This document shows, piece after piece, positions 34,460 through 42,253 of a DNA stretch of 64,000 nucleotides; position 1 is the stretch's first letter; each line of letters starts with the position of its first letter. A program made the translations under genes and the position numbers. The notes below the pieces were generated by a model. The model was given only the letters and a program-made list of their open reading frames with translations, was not told where the DNA came from and made no database searches. Source of the stretch: Microbulbifer agarilyticus (GTDB taxonomy: Bacteria; Pseudomonadota; Gammaproteobacteria; Pseudomonadales; Cellvibrionaceae); NCBI RefSeq assembly GCF_019800665.1, contig NZ_JAHVKO010000008.1:1-64000 (forward strand), given 5' to 3'.

Positions 34460-35966
34460 ATTTAGATTTTTTTCTCAACATCGCGGAAAGGAACTCTTCG
34501 TGCCGTGGAAGCTGCTTGACGGTCCCTTGAACCAATGTCTTCAGGCTCTGCATAAGGTCATTTAATTGACCGTCGTTCAAACCATCAGCAATGATGTGAT
34601 GGTCCTCAGGAACTAATCCTTGACCAATCATTACTTGATACCAAGCAATCTCAGTGAATAAATCGTCGTAGTCACGAAACACCTTACCAGTGGCACGAAA
34701 TAGCTCCATTTTTTCATGTAATGAATCGGGGATAGCCATGTCTTCACAGTGTCGCCAGAAGTCAGTGTCACGACGCTGATTTGCCTTGTAATGAAGGATT
34801 ATAAAATCGCGGATTCGCTCCATCTCCACGCGAGACTGACGATTAAACTCAGAAACATCTTCTTTTCTAATACCGCGATGTGGAAAACACTTAATCAAGC
34901 GCGTTGCGGCCGACTGGACGAGATGGATAGATGTACTCTCCAGAGGCTCCAAAAAGCCGCTCGCCAAGCCAAGACTGACGACATTTTTGCACCACTGCTC
35001 ACGACGATGCCCCGTTCGAAATGGAATAACTCTCGGCTCAGCCAAAGGCTCGCCGGGAAGATTATCGAACAATACACTCCTTGCCTGTTCATCACTCCAG
35101 TGACTGCTTGAATATACCAATCCATTACCAGTACGATGCTGCAAAGGAATTTGCCACTGCCATCCAGCGCCATGGGCGACAGATCGTGTAAACGGCGGTA
35201 TATATTCAGGCGACCCACTCGGCAGCGCAATTGCGCGGTCGCATGGCAACCATTGCTTCCAGCTTTCATATTCACTACCCACTGCCTTATCGATCAGTAG
35301 GCCAACAAATCCTGAGCAATCGACAAACAGGTCACCATCCACTACCTGTCCATTTTCCAATGCTAACTGCTCGACAAAGCCAGTTTCCGCACATTTCTGA
35401 ACATTCGTAACCTTCCCTTCGACACGCTTAACACCTCGCCCCTCAGCCTGTCGACGCAAAAATTTTGCGTACAGGCCAGCGTCAAAATGGTAGGCATAGG
35501 TAATACCAGGAAGATTGGTATTCGGAATCTTCCCCAATTGAGCAAACTTATTTTGTACGGCAGCCTGATAGTTTAGGGAGTAGTCCCAGTAACTGTCGGT
35601 CCCACCCTGCTCGCGATAGCGGATCCAAAAGTTGTGGAAATCGCAAAGCGGGAAGTCTTTTCCGATTGACCCAAAGGCGTGCATATAGCTTTCGCCTTCC
35701 TTGGACCAGTTTTCAAACTGAATACCCAGCTTGATACTACCCTTCGTCTCACGCAGAAACTCTTTCTCATCCAGACCCAACGCCTGGTTGAAAGTGAGGA
35801 TCGGCGGGATAGTAGCCTCGCCCACGCCGACAGTTCCAATCTGGTCGGATTCTACAAGGGTAATATCCACTACCTTCCCAAGCATCCGGATCATCAGCGC
35901 CGCTGCCATCCAGCCGGCTGTGCCGCCACCGAGAATTACCAGCTTTTTTATTGCTTTACTTTCCAA
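34458..35966 (-). CDS. Flavin-dependent tryptophan-halogenase-family protein 1
   Basis: The start is TTG at 35966, with GGGGGA seven bases upstream and no nearer ATG. The 502-residue protein has the FAD-binding GGGTAGW (residues 13-19), GVGEATIP (47-54), Lys79 (the position of the halogenase lysine that reacts with hypohalous acid), GWQWQIP and the FLEPLESTSI segment with Glu340 and Glu343. These features support a working halogenase. Relatives linked to TonB receptors, such as BrvH of Brevundimonas and Xanthomonas enzymes, brominate indoles in vitro, but their natural substrates are unknown. It follows the starch-locus TonB receptor after a terminator-like hairpin. Confidence 0.88.
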   Translation of the reverse strand: MESKAIKKLVILGGGTAGWMAAALMIRMLGKVVDITLVESDQIGTVGVGEATIPPILTFNQALGLDEKEFLRETKGSIKLGIQFENWSKEGESYMHAFGSIGKDFPLCDFHNFWIRYREQGGTDSYWDYSLNYQAAVQNKFAQLGKIPNTNLPGITYAYHFDAGLYAKFLRRQAEGRGVKRVEGKVTNVQKCAETGFVEQLALENGQVVDGDLFVDCSGFVGLLIDKAVGSEYESWKQWLPCDRAIALPSGSPEYIPPFTRSVAHGAGWQWQIPLQHRTGNGLVYSSSHWSDEQARSVLFDNLPGEPLAEPRVIPFRTGHRREQWCKNVVSLGLASGFLEPLESTSIHLVQSAATRLIKCFPHRGIRKEDVSEFNRQSRVEMERIRDFIILHYKANQRRDTDFWRHCEDMAIPDSLHEKMELFRATGKVFRDYDDLFTEIAWYQVMIGQGLVPEDHHIIADGLNDGQLNDLMQSLKTLVQGTVKQLPRHEEFLSAMLRKKSK

Positions 35967-36034
35967 TGGAGTTCCCCCTACGTATACCGCGCACAGAAGC
36001 GCTGTTGGCTATCTGAAAATCTGAAGGAATAAAA

Positions 36035-36067
36035 AAAGCCCTTGTAATCATAGATTACAAGGGCTTT
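36035..36067. terminator. Hairpin terminator between TonB receptor 1 and halogenase 1
   Basis: AAAGCCCTTGTAATC (36035-36049) and GATTACAAGGGCTTT (36053-36067) form a 15-bp stem with a three-base loop, and A- and T-tracts on both sides. It may limit read-through from the receptor gene into the halogenase gene. Confidence 0.85.
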
Positions 36068-36091
36068 GGACTGTGAGACTAGCTACAAAAA

Positions 36092-38947
36092 TTACAGCTC
36101 GTAGCTGAAGCCCAGCAGGTAGGTCTTACCATAGCTCTGGTAATCGCGAACCTGAAGCGCGCTGTCACCCTGCAGAGTGGTGAACGGCTCGTCGGTCAGG
36201 TTTACGCCCTGCAGGAATACGGACAGACCTTCCAGTCCACCGATACCAGATTCAGCAAAGTCGTAACCGATCTGCGCATCAACTAAGGTTTCACCCAGTA
36301 CGTCGACCTGGGCGGTATCAAAGCCAACACCGTACACTTCACCTTTAAAGTCAGAACGCTTGCGCAGGCTGGTACGTGCAGAGAAACCGTAGTTTTCGTA
36401 GTACGCGGTCAGTGTCTGGATACTATCAGACAGGCCAGCCAGCTCGTAGTCGTTGTCATTCTGATCTTTAACATCAGAGCTAACACCGGTGTGGCTAGCA
36501 ATCATACCGAACCCGTCAAGGCTCTCGCTGAACATATTGAACGGCAGAGACAGCGCCAATTCGTAGCCCCGCAGAGTACCGCCACCACCATTGGTCTTGC
36601 TGTAGCGGGTAGCAGTGGTATCCGCACCATCCGGAATCAGAGCAGGATCGATATCCAGAACGTCCAAGGCGTCGACTTCATAGTTGTCATCAAAGTGCCA
36701 TTGGCTCAGGTCTTTCCAGAACACGGCCACAGAGAAGTAACCTTCATCACTGAAGTAGTTCTCATAAGACAGATCAACACCGATCGCTTCTTTCGGCTCC
36801 AAGTACGGGTTACCACCACTGAACTTGAAGAAGTTGCCGTTGCCATCAGGCTGGGATTCGATACCGAACTCAACAGAAGAGTTCATCTCGTCCATGCGCG
36901 CACGGGAGATAGTTTTGGCGGCACCAAAACGCAGAGTCTGCTCGTCGGTCAGTGCCAGAGCCATGTTCAGGCTTGGCAATACATGGCTGTAATCATGCGA
37001 AACATCGCTTGCTACAGGAACGACCAGGCCATCAACAACGCGACCAACACTGCCCTTGGTGTCTACTTGAGTGTGGACATAGCGCAGGCCGGCTGTACCG
37101 GTCAGAGGCAGACCAGCCACCTCCGTCTCGAAGCCAGCTTGAGCAAATGCAGCAGTAATCGCTTCGCTGACGTCATAGGACTTGGTCAGATGCTGAATAC
37201 CAGTCAGCGCTTCGTCGGTCAGGTCGTAGTAGCCGTCACGCAGCAAGCCAGCAGCGTTATAGGCAACCATATCGCCCATGCCGATGAAGTCGAGAGATAC
37301 GCTACCCAAGCGGTACTCTTCCGGCACGACCAGGGTGCTATTTTCCGGAGTCCCGTCAAAGCTCGCCAGAGTCATGTAGTAACCCTGAGACTTCTTCACT
37401 TTTTGACGGTCTCGGTGAGAAACACCGTAGGTAACTTCATTAACGATGCCCGCTTCAACGATCTGAGTTGCGGCCAGCTTCAAGGAAGTCAGCTCGTCAT
37501 CGATCTCGGGAGCATTCAGGAAGCCATCCTGTGCGGCATTTTCGTATTGAGTACCACCCAGGTTGAACTTATTGTTCAGCGCAGCGCTGTAACCCCAAGT
37601 CAGCGGGCCGCCCAGCTGAATCAGATCAAAATCGCTGTAATCCAGATTATGGCCGAATTGAGCGCCAGTATTGCCACCATTAAAGGTGTAAGTCAGATCG
37701 TCCGCAACACCTTCGTTATCACCACGGCCGGTGCCGGAATAGCTTTCGAAGCTCCAAATGTCACGCTCTACTGAAGAGTGGCTGGCATCGAACTCCAACT
37801 GCAGCGTGTCGCTGAAGTCATACTTGGTGTTCACACCAAAAGAGGTCATCTCGGCAGCGCGAGTTTCGAGGTCGTTACGTACAACAACACGCTGACCTTC
37901 ACTAACACCAGAAGTGAAGAAGCCATCTTGAGCTTCACCAACCGGAGAGTAGGAGCCCTGCCCCCAAGCAAAAGGAACTTCGATACCACGCAGAATTTTC
38001 TCGTCAGAGAAATCTACATAGAGAGCATCAAGAGTTGCGTTCAGTTTTTCATTCGGCTGCAACTCGACAACCAACATGGCACTGTCACGTTTCAGCTCAG
38101 AAGAACGCACGAACGGTTTGGCACCGCCCAACATGCTGGCACCAGTGGATTCCCAAGGAGTACCGTCTGCATTACGGTTCTCATCATTACCTGGCCAGTT
38201 GTGATAATTACCCTGATCATCCACGAAAATCTCGGGGTAACCCCAAGCATTCCAACGCTCTTCCTGATTAGGGGAGCTCATGGTGTTATAGGCAAAAGCA
38301 ACACCGATGGTGTCATCAGCGAACTGATCAATATAGGAAATAGTCGCGCGCTGACCCTGATCTTCACCGTCTGGGTTCAGCTTATCGAAGCTGGTTTGCT
38401 CCATCTGAGCATTGAACTTCACAACACGCTCACCGCGCTCCAGCGGGCTAACGGTCTGCATGTCGATTACACCAGCAATACCTTCCGCTTCCAGATCGGC
38501 AGTCGGGGTCTTGTATACGGTTACACCGCTCATGATCTCGGACGGGTAAAGATCAAACTCAACGCCGCGGTTATCGCCAATGGACACCTGCTCACGGCCG
38601 TTGAATGTAGTAGCGCTCTCGTTCTCGCCGAAGCCGCGGATGCTTACGCGACTGGCACGACCGTCGAGGCGCTGGGTGGCCAGACCCGGCAGGCGGGCAA
38701 GAGATTCTGCGATGGAGGAATCGGGCAGCTTGCCAATATCTTCTGCAGAAATGGCTTCAACAACGCCCTTGGCATCGCGTTTGGTGCTGATGGAGTCCAT
38801 CACACTCTTGCGGAAGCCGGTAACGGTAATCTCTTCGAGGCTAGTGTTTCCGTCTTCTTCCTGAGCGAATACGCCAACGGAAGTTACGGACGCGGCGATA
38901 GCTGCGGACAGCAGCGCCGGTCGAAATCGTTTGTTTGTCAGACTCAT
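36092..38947 (-). CDS. TonB-dependent outer-membrane receptor 1 (starch locus)
   Basis: Among three adjacent ATGs, the one at 38947 has the best spacing to GGGAG. The 951-residue product has a signal peptide (MSLTNKRFRPALLSAA...VFAQ), a short TonB-box-like segment (EEITVTGFRKS), a plug domain (IGKLPDSSIAESLARLPGLATQR, about 45-170) and a 22-strand-type barrel ending YLLGFSYEL. No SusD partner is present, so it belongs to the Caulobacter/Xanthomonas-type sugar receptors rather than the SusCD type. The neighbours imply uptake of maltooligosaccharides. Upstream G-rich motifs match those of the amylase genes. Confidence 0.9.
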   Translation of the reverse strand: MSLTNKRFRPALLSAAIAASVTSVGVFAQEEDGNTSLEEITVTGFRKSVMDSISTKRDAKGVVEAISAEDIGKLPDSSIAESLARLPGLATQRLDGRASRVSIRGFGENESATTFNGREQVSIGDNRGVEFDLYPSEIMSGVTVYKTPTADLEAEGIAGVIDMQTVSPLERGERVVKFNAQMEQTSFDKLNPDGEDQGQRATISYIDQFADDTIGVAFAYNTMSSPNQEERWNAWGYPEIFVDDQGNYHNWPGNDENRNADGTPWESTGASMLGGAKPFVRSSELKRDSAMLVVELQPNEKLNATLDALYVDFSDEKILRGIEVPFAWGQGSYSPVGEAQDGFFTSGVSEGQRVVVRNDLETRAAEMTSFGVNTKYDFSDTLQLEFDASHSSVERDIWSFESYSGTGRGDNEGVADDLTYTFNGGNTGAQFGHNLDYSDFDLIQLGGPLTWGYSAALNNKFNLGGTQYENAAQDGFLNAPEIDDELTSLKLAATQIVEAGIVNEVTYGVSHRDRQKVKKSQGYYMTLASFDGTPENSTLVVPEEYRLGSVSLDFIGMGDMVAYNAAGLLRDGYYDLTDEALTGIQHLTKSYDVSEAITAAFAQAGFETEVAGLPLTGTAGLRYVHTQVDTKGSVGRVVDGLVVPVASDVSHDYSHVLPSLNMALALTDEQTLRFGAAKTISRARMDEMNSSVEFGIESQPDGNGNFFKFSGGNPYLEPKEAIGVDLSYENYFSDEGYFSVAVFWKDLSQWHFDDNYEVDALDVLDIDPALIPDGADTTATRYSKTNGGGGTLRGYELALSLPFNMFSESLDGFGMIASHTGVSSDVKDQNDNDYELAGLSDSIQTLTAYYENYGFSARTSLRKRSDFKGEVYGVGFDTAQVDVLGETLVDAQIGYDFAESGIGGLEGLSVFLQGVNLTDEPFTTLQGDSALQVRDYQSYGKTYLLGFSYEL

Positions 38948-39011
38948 CATCATCTCCCTTGGACTTATCGTTATGGTGAGTAATGCCATCCTAGGCTTAC
39001 CCGAAGTCCAT

Positions 39012-39116
39012 ATCCTCCACCCCCCAGGGGGGAGGAGGGGGAGAAGCTAGGGTCGGCAGAGGAGGAGGGAGCCGACCCAGATCACCATCGAGGCGGGGAT
39101 TATACGGGGCGTACAA
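39012..39116. promoter_or_regulatory. Putative starch-regulon sites upstream of TonB receptor 1
   Basis: GGGGAGGAGG at 39029-39038 fits the MalT-box consensus exactly. It forms an imperfect inverted repeat with TCCTCCACCCCCC at 39013-39025. GGGGCGTACAA occurs at 39106-39116, and the same 11-mer occurs upstream of the AraC-type regulator. The sites are 66-170 bases upstream of the receptor start. Confidence 0.55.
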
Positions 39117-39164
39117 AAAATGTTCAGCCCCAGATGAGCAAATATAAAGGCAAAAACGCCCAGA

Positions 39165-40127
39165 TTAGCGCTCGAGCCAGGCGGCAGCGCCAATCAGCGC
39201 CGGATAACCGGCCTTCAGCACCTCTACCCGAACACCCTGCAGCCAGTCCCCGAGCTGCCCTTTGGTCACAAAGCGCTGCTCGAATTCACTTTCTGGCAAC
39301 AGGGATTCGATGCGCGGCAGTACGCCACCACCGAGGAACACGCCACCGCGGGCGACATAGTAAAGGGCAGCATCACCTGCGGCACTACCGAGGAAGTTAA
39401 GGAAGTCGATCAGGGTTTCACGGCACATTGGGTCGGAACCATCCAGGCCGCGGCCGCTTACGTCTGGCGGAGTCAGGTCTTCTGCCGGGCGGCCGTGCAG
39501 TGCGCACACGGCACGGTACAGGTTCACCAGGCCACCGCCGCTCAATACATACTCGTTGTATACCGGCATCTGCTCGCGGGCGAGGATGCGCAGCAGCTCC
39601 AGTTCGCGCTCGCTGCCAGCAGAGAGGTTGGCATGGCCGCCCTCCCCCGGCACCACGCGGTAGCTGCCACCTTCACTCACCAGGCCTGCAACGCCAAGAC
39701 CGGTACCCGGGCCCAGTACCACCATGGGGCCGCCCTGTTGCGCGGGCACATCGCGCAGGGCCCACTTGTCGGTTTCCGGCAGGCGCGGCAATGACAAAGC
39801 CAAAGCAGCAAAATCATTGACGACCAGAGCGCGTTCGAGCGAGAAGCGCGCACACAGCTCTTCAGCACGGATGTCCCAGCCCAGGTTGGTCATGGTCACG
39901 CGGCCACCCTGCGGGGTCTTTTCCACAGGGCCAGCGACGGCTACACACGCCTCTTTGGGCACATCGCACGACAACTCTTCGAGCCACTGACTCATTGCAG
40001 AGTAAAAGTCACCAAACTTAGCGCAGTTCACCACCTGAATAGCATCCAGCCGATAACCAGCCCCTTCCGGGATGGCCACCGCAAAGCGAGCGTTGGTACC
40101 GCCGATATCTGCGACGATTCTGGTCAT
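39165..40127 (-). CDS. glk: Glucokinase
   Basis: The 320-residue protein starts with the phosphate-binding DIGGTNARFA (residues 7-16). It shows VAVAGPVE near 64, the catalytic VVNDFAALALSLP near 103-115, VLGPGTGLGVAGL near 135-147 and the GGGVLPR motif near 268. This is the bacterial Glk family that phosphorylates glucose with ATP in the cytoplasm. Its place between the receptor and the regulator fits glucose released from starch being trapped as glucose 6-phosphate. Upstream A+T-rich sequence (40128-40300) probably holds its promoter. Confidence 0.93.
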   Translation of the reverse strand: MTRIVADIGGTNARFAVAIPEGAGYRLDAIQVVNCAKFGDFYSAMSQWLEELSCDVPKEACVAVAGPVEKTPQGGRVTMTNLGWDIRAEELCARFSLERALVVNDFAALALSLPRLPETDKWALRDVPAQQGGPMVVLGPGTGLGVAGLVSEGGSYRVVPGEGGHANLSAGSERELELLRILAREQMPVYNEYVLSGGGLVNLYRAVCALHGRPAEDLTPPDVSGRGLDGSDPMCRETLIDFLNFLGSAAGDAALYYVARGGVFLGGGVLPRIESLLPESEFEQRFVTKGQLGDWLQGVRVEVLKAGYPALIGAAAWLER

Positions 40128-41018
40128 GAATGCGTTCCTTGGGTCAACACGAGGGGACGAACCCTGTAGTAATTTTACAAAAGCACTGTGAAGGCGCGCT
40201 AAGGTAATGATTTCAGGCGATAAATTCCAGACCTGACCAGCAAAAAATACCCTAATAGTGAAGAAAAATGCACTATTTGGAAGAAGACCACGTCATAACC
40301 ATCCCGTAATAAAACTACGAAACAACCTTCGACAGCACACTATCCAACCGTTAATGCACCAGTGAAGGGCTCGAAAGCCACAAACTTCAGCAACAAATAA
40401 CAACAATAGTTGGACTGAAACACCAGAACTGAAACACCAGAATAGGCGCGCCCGTTATCCGAGGCGATTTTATCGATGATTCTTTTTCCGGTGTGTCGGA
40501 ACCCGACCAGGCAAACCACCGGCTGTCAGCCCGAACCACTATGCGCGGCAGGACACTCGCCGAACGTGGGGCTGGCAAGCATGGATGAACGGGCGGATGC
40601 GATGCCTATAGCAACGAACAGTGACCCAGAAGTCAATCTACAGAAAGAAAAGCCCGGCAGGAAACACCTGCCGGTCCCAATGGGGCGACGAGAAGAGACC
40701 CGTTATAGGGAGAGGAAAGATGATGTCGAAAGCTTTTACAAAGTGCCCGGCCAAAGCATGCCAGCCAGGCGTCCTCCGCCGCCATGCAACCAATGGCGTA
40801 CCCGACGCCTTCTAGAGTCGCGCTTCCCGCCCCGGAAATCGCCCCACTTTGCCCGAGCGGACAAACTGGGTGGTTTCACTTTACAGTTATTCGTAAACGG
40901 GAAGCCTGTAGGGGGCGTACAACCTGACCTCCCCTCCTCCCTGCTGGGGAATTTTCATATACTGGCGATACGAGAGAATAATAAGAACATAACAACAAAC
41001 CCCATCGGCGATGCGCAC
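40128..41018. other. Long non-coding interval between glucokinase and the AraC-type gene
   Basis: No convincing gene lies here. An open frame continuous with the AraC-type gene covers 40476-41018 but reads as low-quality, proline- and arginine-rich sequence. A 14-bp unit ACTGAAACACCAGA is duplicated in tandem at 40414-40441. GGGGCGTACAA (40912-40922) and GACCTCCCCTCCTCCCTG (40926-40943), whose complement contains GGGAGGAGG, resemble the sites upstream of the starch genes. Confidence 0.5.
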
Positions 41019-42173
41019 ATGAAACAATACATTTTCAATATCCACGACGTGGTGCTATTGATGACCGCCGCGGAATGTCTGCTGCTGGCAGTATTCCAGG
41101 CGATCCTCCCGACCCGCTCCCGGCATGACGGCCGGCTGTTGATCGCGTTTCTGCTCATTATTGCCGTCGCCTCGGCCTGCACTCTGGCCCTGTGGAATGA
41201 CCAGTTCTCACTGGCACCCTGGCTGGAACAAACGCTGCTCCCCTACCTACTGTTTACTGCGCTGCTGCTCAAGGGGCCGGCCATCTATCTCTACGTGTGC
41301 TCGCTGACCCGCCAGAACTTCACGTTTACCCGGCGCATGGCGCTGCACCTGCTGCCGGCGGCTCTCGTCATTCTGTGCCTGGCGATTTTCAATATATCGA
41401 GCAATGACCTGCGCCACGCGGCCGCCGGACAGGGGTTTTCCGCGACCATCGTCTCGCTGATCTGGGATCTTGCCTCTCTGGCCCCCTTCGCCTACTCCGT
41501 TGCGGCATTACGACAGATCCGCCGCTATCGCCACGCCCTGAAGGATGAGTACTCCCATTACTCGGAGGTAGAACTCAACTGGTTAACTGCGCTGGTATGG
41601 GGTGTATGTGTGGCCTGGGCCTGGACCACCGTGGTGCACGTGGTGGCCAAGTTCTCCAGCCAGAGCGTGGCCGACTATATGGGTATTGCCGACAACTATC
41701 TGTCGTTCATCCTGATCAATGCCTTCTTCGCCTACAGCCTCACCTATGCGCACCAGTTACTCGCCACGCAACCGGAAGCGGCAAGCGATGAACGTATTCC
41801 GGAGGAAGACGAGCCTTCGGAGCCAGCAATCGAGAAGGTGCGAAACGCCATGGAAAGCGACAAGATTTACCTTAAAAAGAATCTTAATTTGGAGCAGTTT
41901 TCCGACCGAATCGAATTACCAGCAAAAGAAGTTTCCGCCGTAATCAACAAACACTTCGGCACCAACTTCTTTGAGTACGTGAACAGCTACCGCGTCGAAG
42001 CGGCCAAGTCGCTGCTATCCGACCCAAGCAAGACGGACATGACCGTACTCGATGTATTGCTGGAATCTGGCTTCAACAGCAAGTCAGCTTTCCACCGTTT
42101 CTTCAGCCGACTCGTCGGTATGTCGCCCACAGAGTTCCGCAAGCAAGCGCTGGCAGATACCAAGACTTCTTAA
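41019..42173 (+). CDS. Membrane-bound AraC-family regulator with 7TM-type N-terminus
   Basis: The ATG at 41019 opens a hydrophobic region, although its ribosome site is weak. The 384-residue product has about seven membrane helices (residues 8-255). A linker leads to a C-terminal AraC DNA-binding domain (about 280-378) with the two helix-turn-helix units, NLEQFSDRIELPAKEVSAVI and VLDVLLESGFNSKSAFHRFF, followed by GMSPTEFRKQ. Such proteins sense a signal at the membrane and control nearby genes. It sits between the starch and beta-glucan loci, so either could be its target. It is a candidate reader of the upstream motifs reported here. Confidence 0.88.
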   Translation: MKQYIFNIHDVVLLMTAAECLLLAVFQAILPTRSRHDGRLLIAFLLIIAVASACTLALWNDQFSLAPWLEQTLLPYLLFTALLLKGPAIYLYVCSLTRQNFTFTRRMALHLLPAALVILCLAIFNISSNDLRHAAAGQGFSATIVSLIWDLASLAPFAYSVAALRQIRRYRHALKDEYSHYSEVELNWLTALVWGVCVAWAWTTVVHVVAKFSSQSVADYMGIADNYLSFILINAFFAYSLTYAHQLLATQPEAASDERIPEEDEPSEPAIEKVRNAMESDKIYLKKNLNLEQFSDRIELPAKEVSAVINKHFGTNFFEYVNSYRVEAAKSLLSDPSKTDMTVLDVLLESGFNSKSAFHRFFSRLVGMSPTEFRKQALADTKTS

Positions 42174-42196
42174 CCGCTATGTGAAGGGGATACAAA

Positions 42197-42229
42197 AAAG
42201 CCGCTGGCGACCTGGTCGCCAGCGGCTTT
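42197..42229. terminator. Bidirectional rho-independent terminator
   Basis: AAAGCCGCTGGCGA (42197-42210) and TCGCCAGCGGCTTT (42216-42229) pair across a five-base loop between the regulator gene and the convergent GH3 gene. Confidence 0.9.
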
Positions 42230-42253
42230 GCTTCGTCTGATCAGGCTGTGGGG

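Noticed and set aside
36092-38947. SusC/SusD-type polysaccharide utilisation locus
   Set aside because: No SusD-like lipoprotein accompanies either receptor, and the receptor style is proteobacterial.
40476-41018. N-terminal extension of the AraC-type regulator
   Set aside because: The extra 181 codons are rich in Pro, Arg and Cys, contain no domain and include sequence resembling upstream regulatory motifs. The seven-helix region starts at the chosen ATG.
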